Assembly (NCBI GenBank): GCA_964421675.1
Contig: CAYQXV010000010.1
Location: 1-64,000, forward strand
Source of the DNA: CALLPQ01 sp964421675
Lineage (GTDB): Bacteria; Pseudomonadota; Alphaproteobacteria; Caulobacterales; Parvularculaceae
Direction of reading: 5' to 3'
Length of the DNA: 64,000 bases
The translations under genes and the position numbers were made by a program. The notes below the pieces were generated by a model. The model ran no database searches. It saw only the letters and a list, made by a program, of their open reading frames with translations, and was not told the DNA's origin. Below, in pieces: positions 1-9,637 of the stretch; position 1 is the first letter of the stretch, and the number at the start of each line of letters is the position of its first letter.

Positions 1-61
1 CACCTATTATGCGGATATCGCAGCCCAATCATTGGCGTAAGAGGGTTCCCCAAAACGGATG
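1..61. other. Window edge, no gene seen
   Basis: This short stretch lies downstream of the minus-strand P-loop gene and is cut by the window edge. I see no complete coding frame, hairpin or RNA gene in it. Confidence 0.4.
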
Positions 62-688
62 TTAATCGTCAAGCCGCGCAACTAAAGTATCAAGCACCGA
101 AACATCGAAACGCCTTGAGATGCTCTCTGACGATTTGTTTTTGAGCCGCTCTAGCAACTCATTTTTATCGGGGAAATCGAATTCGACCCTTCCGGGTAGC
201 ACTTCGCTAAGCACCTCATACCAACTTATTAAAAATGGTTGCAGCGCGAGGTGCATGTCAAACCGACTACGTGTTCGAGTGAGATCACCCTCTTTTTGCG
301 CGCGTGCCAAGTCGGGGGCAAGGTGCTTCACAAAATAGAGATCGCCAAAACCGATCCTTCGCTGCTCAATCGCCTCACGTGCCAGTGGCATAGCGGCTTT
401 GAAGACGTCCATGTTCTTGAAACCAGCCTTGGCCATACACCAATCGAAATGCGACTTGAATGGCTCGGTATCGCAGATAGCAAAGCCGTGCTTAGCCTCG
501 ACCTCAAGCGCTGCCTGAAAGCGCCGGATATTGTGCTCGATCCAATACTGAGCCAGTTCTTCAGCGGGTGCATGCGCGACTGGCGGCGTGCCCGTTTCAG
601 GAAACTCAGGCACATGGTGAGCAGCACCAAATGTCAGAGAATAGGTCGTTTTACCAACTGCGCTGATACCTTCTATGACGACGATCAT
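62..688 (-). CDS. P-loop NTPase / nucleoside-kinase-like protein, function unknown
   Basis: This is a 208-residue soluble protein. It starts almost directly with a beta strand and a Walker A loop, GISAVGKTT (residues 7-15), the arrangement found in small nucleoside and nucleotide kinases and kinase-like P-loop proteins. The middle contains several conserved-looking aromatic and basic stretches (for example RRIGFGDLYFVK near residue 112) that could form a substrate or lid region, but I recognise no family-specific signature. The ATG at 688 has only a weak upstream GGAA. It is divergent from the nitronate monooxygenase gene and has no operon partner inside the window. The substrate is unknown. 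A phosphotransfer role is inferred only from the Walker A motif and the size. Confidence 0.75.
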   Translation of the reverse strand: MIVVIEGISAVGKTTYSLTFGAAHHVPEFPETGTPPVAHAPAEELAQYWIEHNIRRFQAALEVEAKHGFAICDTEPFKSHFDWCMAKAGFKNMDVFKAAMPLAREAIEQRRIGFGDLYFVKHLAPDLARAQKEGDLTRTRSRFDMHLALQPFLISWYEVLSEVLPGRVEFDFPDKNELLERLKNKSSESISRRFDVSVLDTLVARLDD

Positions 689-1099
689 GGGTTTTCCAAC
701 TCAATGCTTCTCTCGAAAAAGGTCTTTGCTGATCAAATGGCGCTGATAGCCTCAAAACAATTACTCCGCAATGAATATTCCTCACGCCGATCGATTTGAG
801 TGTCTGCTTTTCTCGCCCCTGGCTGTCGTTCAATTGTGGGCACATAATGCCCGCTTCTGGCGAATTATGACTATATAATCCGCGACCGCTTTTTGGCGAT
901 TCAAGACGCTTAATCAGAGCATTTTCTGTCAGGTTTTTTCACTACACGGCAACGCTGGACGGCCTAAAAAATGCGAACCTGCGAGCTCCCCAAGCCAGCG
1001 TAAAAGGCATGTTTTATTACCAGTAACTGCATGCAATGATTGCCTATCCCATGATGGCCCCCTACTCTGGCAATGAATAAATTCACGGAGCATGAGTGC
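689..1099. other. Divergent intergenic region (411 bp)
   Basis: This gap lies between two divergent genes and should hold both promoters. A TATAAT hexamer sits at 874-879 on plus, but no good -35 lies at the right distance, so I do not call a promoter. The open frames here have no recognisable protein features and I treat them as chance. Confidence 0.4.
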
Positions 1100-2062
1100 A
1101 TGTCGATAACCACAGACCTTAAATCCAAACTGCGTATTCCTGTGATCGGAGCACCGCTCTTTATTGTCTCCAACCCCGCATTGGTAAGCGCGCAATGTTG
1201 CGCCGGTATTGTCGGATCGTTTCCCGCCTTAAATGCGCGCCCGCAAGAAAAGCTTGATGAGTGGATCACCCAGATCAAGGAAAATATCGCCCGCCATAAT
1301 GATGCCAATCCCGATCAACCCGCCGCGCCCTTTGCGGTAAACCAAATCGTTCACCGCTCCAATGACCGGCTGATGCAGGATATGGAATCCTGCGTGAAAC
1401 ATGAGGTGCCCATCGTGATTTGCTCGTTGGGGGCGCGCGAAGAAGTGTATGAAGCAGTGCATTCATATGGCGGCATCGTGCTGCACGATATCATCAATAA
1501 TTTCTTCGCCAAAAAAGCCGTTGCAAAAGGGGCTGATGGATTAATCGCGGTGGCTGCCGGTGCAGGCGGCCATGCGGGCGTCATCTCACCATTTGCGCTG
1601 GTGCAGGAAATTCGCGAATGGTTTGATGGCCCCATCGCCCTTTCCGGCTCTATTGCCACCGGAGATTCAGTCTTGGCATGCGAGGCCATGGGGGCTGATT
1701 TTGGCTATATTGGCTCTGCCTTTGTGGCCACCAAAGAGGCAAATGCCGATGACGGGTACAAAAATGCCATTGTAGAATGTTCGGCAGATGACATTGTCTA
1801 CACCAACCTGTTTACCGGCGTGCATGGGAATTATCTCAGACCGTCCATCATCGATGCTGGGCTCGATCCTGATAATCTTCCGGTGAGTGATCCTTCCAAC
1901 ATGAATTTTGGCTCTGGCGGCAATACAGATGCAAAGGCATGGAAAGATATTTGGGGCTGCGGACAGGGAATCGGTGCAATAAATGAGGTACCGCCTGCGG
2001 CTGATTTCATTGCAAATCTCGCCCAGGAATATGAAACCGCCAGAAAGCGCCTTTTCGGCTAA
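1100..2062 (+). CDS. Nitronate monooxygenase (2-nitropropane dioxygenase family)
   Basis: FMN-dependent TIM-barrel enzyme that oxidises alkyl nitronates such as propionate-3-nitronate to aldehydes or keto acids plus nitrite. The predicted product has 320 residues, the usual length. Seen in the sequence: the N-terminal family pattern PVIGAPLFIVSNP (residues 14-26), the glycine-rich AAGAGGHAG (152-160) with the conserved His158 that in this family acts as the catalytic base near FMN, and the ALSGSIATG phosphate-binding stretch. I prefer the ATG at 1100 over the in-frame ATG at 1073. A GGAG lies 9 bases upstream of 1100, and the family start resembles MSxxxxLKxxLRIPVIG. It lies upstream of fabA on the same strand, 150 bases away, so the link to fatty-acid genes is only positional. 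The nitronate substrate is inferred from the family. Confidence 0.88.
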   Translation: MSITTDLKSKLRIPVIGAPLFIVSNPALVSAQCCAGIVGSFPALNARPQEKLDEWITQIKENIARHNDANPDQPAAPFAVNQIVHRSNDRLMQDMESCVKHEVPIVICSLGAREEVYEAVHSYGGIVLHDIINNFFAKKAVAKGADGLIAVAAGAGGHAGVISPFALVQEIREWFDGPIALSGSIATGDSVLACEAMGADFGYIGSAFVATKEANADDGYKNAIVECSADDIVYTNLFTGVHGNYLRPSIIDAGLDPDNLPVSDPSNMNFGSGGNTDAKAWKDIWGCGQGIGAINEVPPAADFIANLAQEYETARKRLFG

Positions 2063-2212
2063 GGGCCCAAGACAGATAAAGCCTTGAGATTGTTGATATT
2101 ACTAATAATCGGCCTCGTCCATATCCTCTATCATTGACCCCAAGAGGTGTGCACTCTACCTAAGGTTCTTACAGAATTTACCCCTTTCGAATGGACAAGA
2201 TATTCAAGCGCT

Positions 2213-2737
2213 ATGACCAATAAAAGTAGCTACAACCGAGACGAATTGCTGCAATGCGGCTATCACGGGCTTAATGGGCCAGGCACGGCGCAACTGCCCG
2301 TCCCTCCCATGCTGATGTTTGACCGTATCCTGGAAATTTCCAGCGATGGCGGCACCAATGGCAAAGGCCATATTATTGCAGAACTCGATATTCACCCCGA
2401 TATCTGGTTTTTTGATTGCCATTTCCCCGGCGATCCTGTGATGCCGGGCTGTTTGGGGTTGGATGCTCTCTGGCAATTGATTGGATTTTTCCTGACCTGG
2501 TCAGATATACCCGGTCATGGACGGGCCTTGGGCGCAAAAGAGATCAAATTTGCGGGCATGGTAACGCCGAAAACCAAGACTGTGCGCTATGAAATACAGA
2601 TGAAAAGAACAATGCGAAGACCTCTCGTCCTTGGCATTGGCGATGGAACAATGATCGCGGATGATAAGCCTATCTATGAGGCCAAAGATTTAAGGGTCGG
2701 CCTTTTCTCCCGCGAGCAATTGGAAGCTGGAATTTAG
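2213..2737 (+). CDS. fabA: 3-hydroxydecanoyl-ACP dehydratase/isomerase FabA
   Basis: Bifunctional hot-dog-fold enzyme. It dehydrates 3-hydroxydecanoyl-ACP and isomerises trans-2- to cis-3-decenoyl-ACP, the branch point of anaerobic-type unsaturated fatty acid synthesis. The product has 174 residues, close to the E. coli 172. The catalytic pair is visible: His70 in FFDCHFPGDPVMPG and Asp84 in LGLDALWQ, at the same numbers as in E. coli FabA. An open frame reaches upstream to 2147, but the extra 22 residues match nothing in the family, so I use the ATG at 2213 although its Shine-Dalgarno is weak. fabB follows after 74 bases. This fabA-fabB-fabI order is common in Alphaproteobacteria. Confidence 0.95.
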   Translation: MTNKSSYNRDELLQCGYHGLNGPGTAQLPVPPMLMFDRILEISSDGGTNGKGHIIAELDIHPDIWFFDCHFPGDPVMPGCLGLDALWQLIGFFLTWSDIPGHGRALGAKEIKFAGMVTPKTKTVRYEIQMKRTMRRPLVLGIGDGTMIADDKPIYEAKDLRVGLFSREQLEAGI

Positions 2738-2811
2738 CGACTTGGGTCAGTATCAGGGCAATACTCATATAGCGCACAAAATGCGCTAGAACTTTAGGAG
2801 TTCGAACGTTT

Positions 2812-4026
2812 ATGCGACGTGTCGTAATTACTGGGATGGGCATCGTCTCATCCATCGGAAACAATAAAGCGGAAGTTCTAACCTCGCTCAAAGAGGGTCG
2901 CTCGGGAATCGTAAACTCACAGGTTTATGAAGAACTAGGTTTTCGCTGCCAGGTGCATGCCCCGCCAACCCTTGACGTTGAAGAGGCTCTTGATCGCAAA
3001 ACCCGCCGCTTTATGGGCGAAGGCGCTGCGTGGAACTATATTGCCGCCCTTGAGGCCATCGAGGATGCAGGCTTGTCGCTGGATGATATTTCCAATCCGC
3101 AAACCGGCATCATTATGGGATCCGGCGGGCCCTGCACAAGGGCGATTATTGCGGCAGCCGATAAAACGCGCGAGCAAAAAAGCACCCGAAAAATTGGCCC
3201 CACACAAGTGCCCCGCGCCATGTCCTCCACCAATTCCGCAACACTTGCGGTGCCGCTTAAAATTCTTGGTGTAAATTATTCAATTTCATCAGCATGCGCC
3301 ACATCTATCCACTGTATCGGCGCGGCCGTAGAACAAATCCAATGGGGCAAACAGGAAATGATCATCGCTGGCGGCGGTGAGGAAATTGACTGGACCTTGT
3401 CCAATATGTTCGACGCCATGGGCGCGATGTCGACCAAATATAATGATACCCCCGCAACCGCATCGCGCGCCTATGATGTGAACCGCGATGGGTTCGTTAT
3501 CTCCGGCGGCGCGGGCGTTGTCATTTTAGAGTCGTACGAAGCTGCGCAAAAACGCGGCGCTAGAATCTATGGCGAAGTCACCGGCTATGCTGCAAACTCT
3601 GATGGCTATGACATGGTCGCCCCGTCAGGCGAAGGCGCAGTACGGTGTATGCAAGAAGCCCTGAAAACCCATGGCGGCTCGGTCGACTATATTAACACCC
3701 ACGGGACCTCAACACCGGTTGGCGATCAACGCGAAACCGCTGCGATCAGGGAAGTATTTGGCGACAACATCCCGTCCTTTTCGTCAACGAAATCCCTGAC
3801 CGGTCACTCATTAGGGGCAACCGGCGCGCAAGAGACAATTTATTCGATGCTGATGATGGAAAATGAATTCCTGACGGCCTCGGCCCATATCGAGGAAATT
3901 GATCCGGAATTTGCCGACTTACCAATTGTGCGCGAACGGGTCGATAACGCGAAAGTCGACAGCTTCCTCACCAATAGCTTTGGTTTTGGCGGCACCAATG
4001 GCTGCCTTGTCGTCGGCCGAGTGTAA
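2812..4026 (+). CDS. fabB: 3-oxoacyl-ACP synthase I FabB
   Basis: Thiolase-fold beta-ketoacyl-ACP synthase that condenses malonyl-ACP with acyl-ACP. It is needed to elongate the cis-3-decenoyl-ACP made by FabA. The product has 404 residues, normal for the family. The Cys-His-His triad is present: nucleophile Cys162 in SSACATSIH, His296 in NTHGTSTPVGD and His331 in SLTGHSLGATG. This arrangement and the fabA neighbour favour FabB over FabF. The ATG at 2812 has AGGAG at 2796-2800. The stop at 4024-4026 lies 1 base before the next start (4028), so it is probably cotranscribed with the small membrane gene and fabI. Confidence 0.95.
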   Translation: MRRVVITGMGIVSSIGNNKAEVLTSLKEGRSGIVNSQVYEELGFRCQVHAPPTLDVEEALDRKTRRFMGEGAAWNYIAALEAIEDAGLSLDDISNPQTGIIMGSGGPCTRAIIAAADKTREQKSTRKIGPTQVPRAMSSTNSATLAVPLKILGVNYSISSACATSIHCIGAAVEQIQWGKQEMIIAGGGEEIDWTLSNMFDAMGAMSTKYNDTPATASRAYDVNRDGFVISGGAGVVILESYEAAQKRGARIYGEVTGYAANSDGYDMVAPSGEGAVRCMQEALKTHGGSVDYINTHGTSTPVGDQRETAAIREVFGDNIPSFSSTKSLTGHSLGATGAQETIYSMLMMENEFLTASAHIEEIDPEFADLPIVRERVDNAKVDSFLTNSFGFGGTNGCLVVGRV

Positions 4027-4027
4027 G

Positions 4028-4219
4028 ATGATCGCACCGCTTACCCCTGAAAACGCTATCGTTGCGGTGCTCATCGCAACCGGCGGGTTATGGTGGTTTC
4101 GGATGCTTGTACCCGCCGTGCGCAAAATGCAAACGCTGCCGCGCATTGGGATTTACGCGGGCATCTGGCTGGCCTATGCCATATTGGTATTGATGGTTAT
4201 TCAACGAACTGGCGGCTAA
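4028..4219 (+). CDS. Small two-helix membrane protein between fabB and fabI
   Basis: This frame encodes 63 residues. Two hydrophobic stretches (roughly residues 7-26 and 41-58) are separated by a basic loop containing RKMQTLPR, suggesting a small inner-membrane hairpin. Its ATG begins 1 base after the fabB stop and its stop lies 30 bases before the preferred fabI start, so it is wedged inside the fab operon and likely translationally coupled. The frame also opens upstream inside fabB, but that part is a shadow. I recognise no family. The tight packing and clear membrane pattern make it likely real. A role in membrane lipid synthesis is only guilt by association. Confidence 0.65.
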   Translation: MIAPLTPENAIVAVLIATGGLWWFRMLVPAVRKMQTLPRIGIYAGIWLAYAILVLMVIQRTGG

Positions 4220-4249
4220 TTGCGGCCCCTTACTCTGGAGATCGACTCG

Positions 4250-5071
4250 ATGAGCGAACAGGACTTTCCCGTACAGGGCAATCTTATGGCCGGTAAACGC
4301 GGATTGATTATGGGCGTTGCCAATAAAAATTCGATCGCTTGGTATATTGCACAACAATTGCACGCCATGGGCGCGGAAGTCGGGTTTACATTTGCCGGGG
4401 AAGCTCTGGAGCGACGAGTGCGCCCCTTGGCCGAGAGCCTTGATGCCAAAGTGATTTTGCCCTGTGATGTGACCGATGATGCATCAATGGAAGCGGCATT
4501 TGCGGCGGTAGAAAAAGAATGGGGTACCATCGATTTTCTCGTTCATGCGATTGCCTTTACCGATAAGTCCGCCCTTGAGGGATCATTCGTTGAAAATACA
4601 ACGCGGCAAATCTTTAAAGACACGATGGATGTTTCGGCATTTTCCTTTGTCGACTCTGCCAATCGCGCGGCAAAATTAATGCCCAATGGCGGCTCCATGA
4701 TTACCCTGACCTATCTTGGCAGTGAGCGAACCATCCCGAATTATAATGTTATGGGCGTTGCAAAAGCCGCCCTTGAAGCATCAACACGCTATATTGCCCG
4801 CGATTTAGGCCCGGCAAATATTCGCGTGAATGCGATATCGGCAGGCCCGGTTAAAACACTGGCCGCCGCTGGTATTTCGTCCGGGCGTCATATGTTTTCT
4901 TTCAACCGAAAAGCCTCTCCGTTGCGCGACGATACTGATCCGCGCGGCGTTGCTGGCGCTGCGCTCTACTTGCTATCCGACCTGGGCGCGTCATGTACGG
5001 GCGAAACCCACCATGTTGATGGCGGCTTTCATATTGTTGGCATGCCCGATGAAAGCGCGCTTGCCGATTAA
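4250..5071 (+). CDS. fabI: Enoyl-ACP reductase (NADH) FabI
   Basis: Short-chain dehydrogenase-type enzyme that reduces trans-2-enoyl-ACP with NADH in the last step of each elongation round. The product has 273 residues from the ATG at 4250, which has GGAG 9 bases upstream. An upstream TTG at 4220 is less likely. Diagnostic residues are visible: the dinucleotide-binding start GLIMGVANKNSIAW, Tyr155 in LTYLGS, and Tyr165/Lys172 in YNVMGVAK (the Y-x6-K pair of FabI). The position matching E. coli Gly93, where substitutions affect triclosan binding, is Ala102 here (HAIAFT). From memory, alanine is common there in Alphaproteobacteria. It is the last gene of the fab cluster, facing rpoC. Confidence 0.95.
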   Translation: MSEQDFPVQGNLMAGKRGLIMGVANKNSIAWYIAQQLHAMGAEVGFTFAGEALERRVRPLAESLDAKVILPCDVTDDASMEAAFAAVEKEWGTIDFLVHAIAFTDKSALEGSFVENTTRQIFKDTMDVSAFSFVDSANRAAKLMPNGGSMITLTYLGSERTIPNYNVMGVAKAALEASTRYIARDLGPANIRVNAISAGPVKTLAAAGISSGRHMFSFNRKASPLRDDTDPRGVAGAALYLLSDLGASCTGETHHVDGGFHIVGMPDESALAD

Positions 5072-5142
5072 TGCGAGCCGTCAACGCTTCGCATGAGCTT
5101 AAAAGCTTTTATTTTTTAAATTTGAGATAAAGAACGCTCAAC

Positions 5143-5179
5143 AAAGAAACCGCATCACCAAAGGTGATGCGGTTTCTTT
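5143..5179. terminator. Bidirectional hairpin terminator between fabI and rpoC
   Basis: A perfect 17-bp stem (5143-5159 with 5163-5179) closes on an AAA loop and runs into TTTTT on the plus strand. It lies 71 bases after the fabI stop and 49 bases after the end of the convergent rpoC gene. It is a textbook intrinsic terminator for fabI. The T-run is weaker on minus, where the stem may still stop rpoC transcripts. Confidence 0.9.
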
Positions 5180-5228
5180 TTGATTTCTTTAGTGGAAAAT
5201 GCGCGGCGCAATTGCCCGCATTTTTCAC

Positions 5229-8200
5229 CTATTCAGATTGAGAATCCGGTGTTTGATCATCCGGGGCCTGATCGCCTTGCGGTTCATCACTTACCCCAAA
5301 CGCCGCTTCAATATCAGAGATATCGCTAACCGGCGCCTCTGGCTCGGCTGGCTCAACTGGTTTGAACGCATCTTCAGGGTTCATCGATACATCCGGCGTT
5401 GGAAGAGCGGCATGCTCGGCAGCGCGCTCATCGCGTTCTGCAAGAAGAGCAGCATCAAGACGTTCCGCCTCAAGCTGGTGAGCGGACATAACCCCGCCGG
5501 TACCGGCTGGGATCAAGCGACCCACAATCACGTTCTCTTTGAGACCTTCAAGATTGTCCGCTTTACCGTTTACAGCCGCATCCGTCAGAACCCGTGTTGT
5601 TTCCTGGAAGGACGCCGCCGAGATAAATGAACGCGTCTGCAGCGATGCTTTCGTAATCCCAAGTAGTACCGGCATACCTTTCGCCGGAGTTTTGCCGAGA
5701 TTTTCAAGCTGAAGGTTGGTTTCTTCAAACTCAACCTTATCGACCTGTTCTTCTTTCATGAAGTGACTATCCGCAGGATCGGTCACTTCATATTTTTGCA
5801 GCATTTGACGCACGATAACTTCGATATGCTTATCGTTAATCGGCACACCCTGCAGGCGGTAAACTTCCTGAATTTCATTGATCAGATAATCAGCCAGCGC
5901 CTCAATACCCAAAATTGCAAGAATATCGTGAGGGGCCGGATTCCCGTCCATGAGATATTCGCCCTTAGCGATGAAATCACCTTCCTGAACAGCAATGTGC
6001 TTGCCTTTAGGCACAAGGTAATCAACCGTTTCAAGGGCATCATCGGCGGGTACAATTGAAATTCGGCGTTTGTTTTTATAGTCCCGGCCAAACTCAACGC
6101 GCCCGTCAATCTCTGCAATAATCGCATGATCTTTTGGACGGCGCGCTTCGAATAGTTCAGCAACCCGCGGCAGACCACCGGTAATGTCTTTGGTTTTTGC
6201 CCCTTCGGTCGGGATACGAGCAAGCGCATCACCTACGCGAATGGCTTCACCATCTTCCACCGATAAAACAGCATCAACAGGAAGTTGATAGCGCGCTTCA
6301 TTGCCCGTTGAGGCAATCTTGAGCGGCTCGCCATCCTCGTCAACAATGACAATCGCAGGTTTCAGATCAGCCGCGCGCGGGTTTGAACGCCAGTCGGTGA
6401 CAACCCGGCTGGAAATACCCGTCGCCTCGTCAGCGACAACCTGAACCGACAAACCTTCAGCAAGGTCTTCAAATTTCACCTTACCGGCAAGTTCTGTCAG
6501 AATTGGAATTGTATAGGGGTCCCAGTCGGCCAAACGCTGTCCGCGCTCAACTTTACTGCCATCATCAACCCGCAATTTGGTACCGTAAGTGACTTTAAAT
6601 GATGCTTGTTCTTTTTCATCAGCATCAAGAATTTTGATAAGGGTATTACGCCCCATAACAATCAAATCACCGTCGGAGTCTTTAACCACATTACGCGATT
6701 CAAGCTTGATCGATCCATTATGGCTCGCCTCAATGAATGAGGTGTCGCCAACCTGCGCCGTTCCGCCAACGTGGAATGTCCGCATGGTAAGCTGGGTTCC
6801 AGGCTCACCAATGGATTGCGCTGCAATAACGCCGACAGCCTCGCCAACATTAACGTGCGTACCGCGCGCAAGATCGCGCCCATAACACGCGCCGCAAATG
6901 CCGACTTTTGTTTCACAAGTAAGCGGTGAACGCACACGTACGCTTTGAATGCCAGAGGCCTCAATGCGCTCTGACTGAGCCTCATCAACCTCATCGCCGG
7001 GACGCCCGACAATTTCACCAGTTTGGGTATCGTGAAGTTCATCGAGCAATGTGCGCCCAAGAATGCGCTGCGACAATGACACAATGATATCACCAGATTT
7101 AACAACCGGTTCCAGCGTAATGCCTTCGGTCGTGCCGCAATCAAGGTCGCGAATGATGCAATCTTGCGCAACATCCACAAGACGGCGGGTAAGATAACCG
7201 GAGTTCGCAGTTTTCAGCGCCGTATCAGCAAGACCCTTACGCGCGCCGTGGGTCGAGTTAAAGTACTCAAGAACGGTAAGGCCTTCTTTAAAGTTCGAGA
7301 TAATCGGTGTTTCGATAATCTCGCCAGATGGCTTTGCCATCAGGCCGCGCATCGCGCCAAGCTGACGCATTTGCGTGGGGGAACCACGCGCGCCAGAGTG
7401 CGACATCATATAGACGGAATTGATTTCCATCTCCCGGCCCAGCTCTTTATCGATCTGAACCGTAGAAATTTCTTTCATCATCTCATCGGCAACTTTGTCC
7501 GTACATTTCGCCCATGCATCAACAGCTTTGTTGTATTTCTCGCCGCGCGTAATCAAGCCTTCAGCATATTGCTGTTCATAATCGCGAACCAGAAGCCGTG
7601 TTTCTTCAACAAGTTCTTGTTTGGCTTCAGGAATGATCATGTCATCCTTACCAAACGAGATACCCGCTTTACACGCCTCTTTAAATCCGAGCCCCATAAT
7701 ATGGTCGGCAAAGATCACTGTCTTTTTCTGTCCGCAATGGCGGTAGACCACATCAATCAGTGACTGAATGGATTTTTTCGTGAGCAGCTGGTTGATAACC
7801 TCAAACGGCACATTGCCATCTTTCGGCAGAACCTGCGCCACTTTCATACGGCCCGGTGTTGATTCCACAATCTGGCGGATTGGATTGCCGTCAAGATCAA
7901 CAGATTCCCAAAGCGCCTTAATTTTCGCGTGCATCGACACAACGCCAGCATCAAGAGCATGTTCAATCTCTTCGATAGAACCGAAGGTCATCCCCTCGCC
8001 TGGCTCATTGTCTTTTTCAATCGTGATATAATAAAGACCAAGCACAATATCCTGCGAGGGCACAATAATCGGCTTACCGTTCGCTGGTGACAAAATATTA
8101 TTGGTCGACATCATCAAGACACGCGCCTCGAGTTGCGCCTCAAGTGACAATGGGACGTGTACAGCCATTTGGTCGCCGTCAAAGTCGGCGTTAAAGGCGG

Positions 8201-9569
8201 TACAAACCAGCGGGTGAAGCTGGATCGCTTTACCCTCAATCAGCTTAGGCTCAAAAGCCTGAATGCCAAGACGGTGCAATGTCGGTGCGCGGTTCAGCAT
8301 CACCGGATGCTCGCGGATCACCTCATCGAGAATGTCCCAGACTTCCGGGCGCTCCTTCTCAACAAGTTTTTTGGCCTGTTTAACCGTCGCCGATAGGCCT
8401 TTGGCATCAAGACGCGAATAGATAAACGGCTTGAACAACTCAAGCGCCATTTTCTTCGGCAAGCCACATTCATGCAGTTTCAGATCTGGACCAACAACGA
8501 TCACTGAACGCCCGGAATAATCAACGCGCTTTCCAAGAAGGTTCTGACGGAAACGACCTTGCTTACCTTTCAACATGTCTGAAAGAGATTTCAGCGGACG
8601 TTTATTTGTCCCTGTAATCACCCGTCCGCGGCGGCCATTATCAAACAGCGCATCAACAGCTTCTTGCAGCATGCGTTTTTCATTTCGGACAATGATATCA
8701 GGCGCACGCAATTCGATCAGGCGTTTTAGGCGGTTGTTGCGGTTAATCACCCGGCGATAAAGATCATTTAGGTCAGACGTCGCAAACCGGCCACCATCAA
8801 GAGGCACAAGCGGGCGCAATTCTGGCGGGATCACCGGAATAACCGTCATGATCATCCATTCAGGACGATTGCCCGATTGGATAAAGGCATCAATTAGTTT
8901 TTTACGCTTGGCAAGTTTCTTAGGCTTCAACTCTGTTGTGGCTTCGGCAATCTCAACAGCCAATTGCGCAGAGATCGCTTCCAAATCCATATTCATCAGG
9001 ATTTCGCGAATGGCTTCCGCACCAATGCCGGCGGTGAAGCTATCTTCGCCATATTCTTCTTGCGCCTGCAGATATTCTTCCTCGGTCAGCATTTGATGCT
9101 GATCCATGGCGGTCAATCCGGGCTCAATGACGATATATTTTTCAAAATATAAAACCCGCTCAACGTCTTTCAACGTCATGTCGAGCATCAAAGAAATACG
9201 CGATGGCAATGATTTCAGGAACCAGATATGAGCAACCGGCGCAGCAAGCTCAATGTGGCCCATGCGATCACGGCGCACTTTGGTCAGCGTTACCTCGACA
9301 CCACATTTTTCACATGTGATGCCTTTATATTTCATGCGCTTATATTTACCGCACAAACATTCATAATCTTTAACTGGGCCAAAAATACGTGCACAGAATA
9401 ATCCGTCACGTTCCGGCTTAAAGGTACGGTAATTAATCGTCTCCGGCTTTTTTATTTCGCCAAAGGACCAAGAAAGAATTTTCTCGGGACTGGCTAGCGA
9501 AATACGGATCTGGTTGAACGTTGACTGCACAGCAGCCGGATTGAAGACGTTCATCATTTCCTGGGACAT
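5229..9569 (-). CDS. rpoC: DNA-directed RNA polymerase subunit beta'
   Basis: Largest catalytic subunit of RNA polymerase, which carries the active-site magnesium. The product has 1446 residues, in the usual alphaproteobacterial range. Seen: the N-terminal zinc ribbon cysteines at 71, 73, 86 and 89, the catalytic NADFDGDQMAVH motif around residue 460, and the typical RPTLHRLGIQAFEP-like region just before it (here with APTLHRLGIQAFEP). The last roughly 50 residues are an acidic Pro/Glu/Asp-rich tail without known function. rpoB ends 68 bases upstream on the same strand. Downstream is convergent fabI, not the rpsL gene that follows rpoC in many relatives. Confidence 0.99.
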   Translation of the reverse strand: MSQEMMNVFNPAAVQSTFNQIRISLASPEKILSWSFGEIKKPETINYRTFKPERDGLFCARIFGPVKDYECLCGKYKRMKYKGITCEKCGVEVTLTKVRRDRMGHIELAAPVAHIWFLKSLPSRISLMLDMTLKDVERVLYFEKYIVIEPGLTAMDQHQMLTEEEYLQAQEEYGEDSFTAGIGAEAIREILMNMDLEAISAQLAVEIAEATTELKPKKLAKRKKLIDAFIQSGNRPEWMIMTVIPVIPPELRPLVPLDGGRFATSDLNDLYRRVINRNNRLKRLIELRAPDIIVRNEKRMLQEAVDALFDNGRRGRVITGTNKRPLKSLSDMLKGKQGRFRQNLLGKRVDYSGRSVIVVGPDLKLHECGLPKKMALELFKPFIYSRLDAKGLSATVKQAKKLVEKERPEVWDILDEVIREHPVMLNRAPTLHRLGIQAFEPKLIEGKAIQLHPLVCTAFNADFDGDQMAVHVPLSLEAQLEARVLMMSTNNILSPANGKPIIVPSQDIVLGLYYITIEKDNEPGEGMTFGSIEEIEHALDAGVVSMHAKIKALWESVDLDGNPIRQIVESTPGRMKVAQVLPKDGNVPFEVINQLLTKKSIQSLIDVVYRHCGQKKTVIFADHIMGLGFKEACKAGISFGKDDMIIPEAKQELVEETRLLVRDYEQQYAEGLITRGEKYNKAVDAWAKCTDKVADEMMKEISTVQIDKELGREMEINSVYMMSHSGARGSPTQMRQLGAMRGLMAKPSGEIIETPIISNFKEGLTVLEYFNSTHGARKGLADTALKTANSGYLTRRLVDVAQDCIIRDLDCGTTEGITLEPVVKSGDIIVSLSQRILGRTLLDELHDTQTGEIVGRPGDEVDEAQSERIEASGIQSVRVRSPLTCETKVGICGACYGRDLARGTHVNVGEAVGVIAAQSIGEPGTQLTMRTFHVGGTAQVGDTSFIEASHNGSIKLESRNVVKDSDGDLIVMGRNTLIKILDADEKEQASFKVTYGTKLRVDDGSKVERGQRLADWDPYTIPILTELAGKVKFEDLAEGLSVQVVADEATGISSRVVTDWRSNPRAADLKPAIVIVDEDGEPLKIASTGNEARYQLPVDAVLSVEDGEAIRVGDALARIPTEGAKTKDITGGLPRVAELFEARRPKDHAIIAEIDGRVEFGRDYKNKRRISIVPADDALETVDYLVPKGKHIAVQEGDFIAKGEYLMDGNPAPHDILAILGIEALADYLINEIQEVYRLQGVPINDKHIEVIVRQMLQKYEVTDPADSHFMKEEQVDKVEFEETNLQLENLGKTPAKGMPVLLGITKASLQTRSFISAASFQETTRVLTDAAVNGKADNLEGLKENVIVGRLIPAGTGGVMSAHQLEAERLDAALLAERDERAAEHAALPTPDVSMNPEDAFKPVEPAEPEAPVSDISDIEAAFGVSDEPQGDQAPDDQTPDSQSE

Positions 9570-9637
9570 AGTACCCTCACTTTAGTTGCAGGATTTCCTG
9601 CGTAAATTTTGCATTCGTGGTGAAATCAAAGCCGGGA

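Noticed and set aside
239..799. 186-residue plus-strand frame over the P-loop gene
   Set aside because: It lies antisense to a protein with a clear Walker A motif and has no family features of its own.
874..879. TATAAT as a promoter -10 box upstream of the nitronate monooxygenase
   Set aside because: There is no acceptable -35 at 16-18 bases upstream, and AT-rich hexamers are common in such regions.
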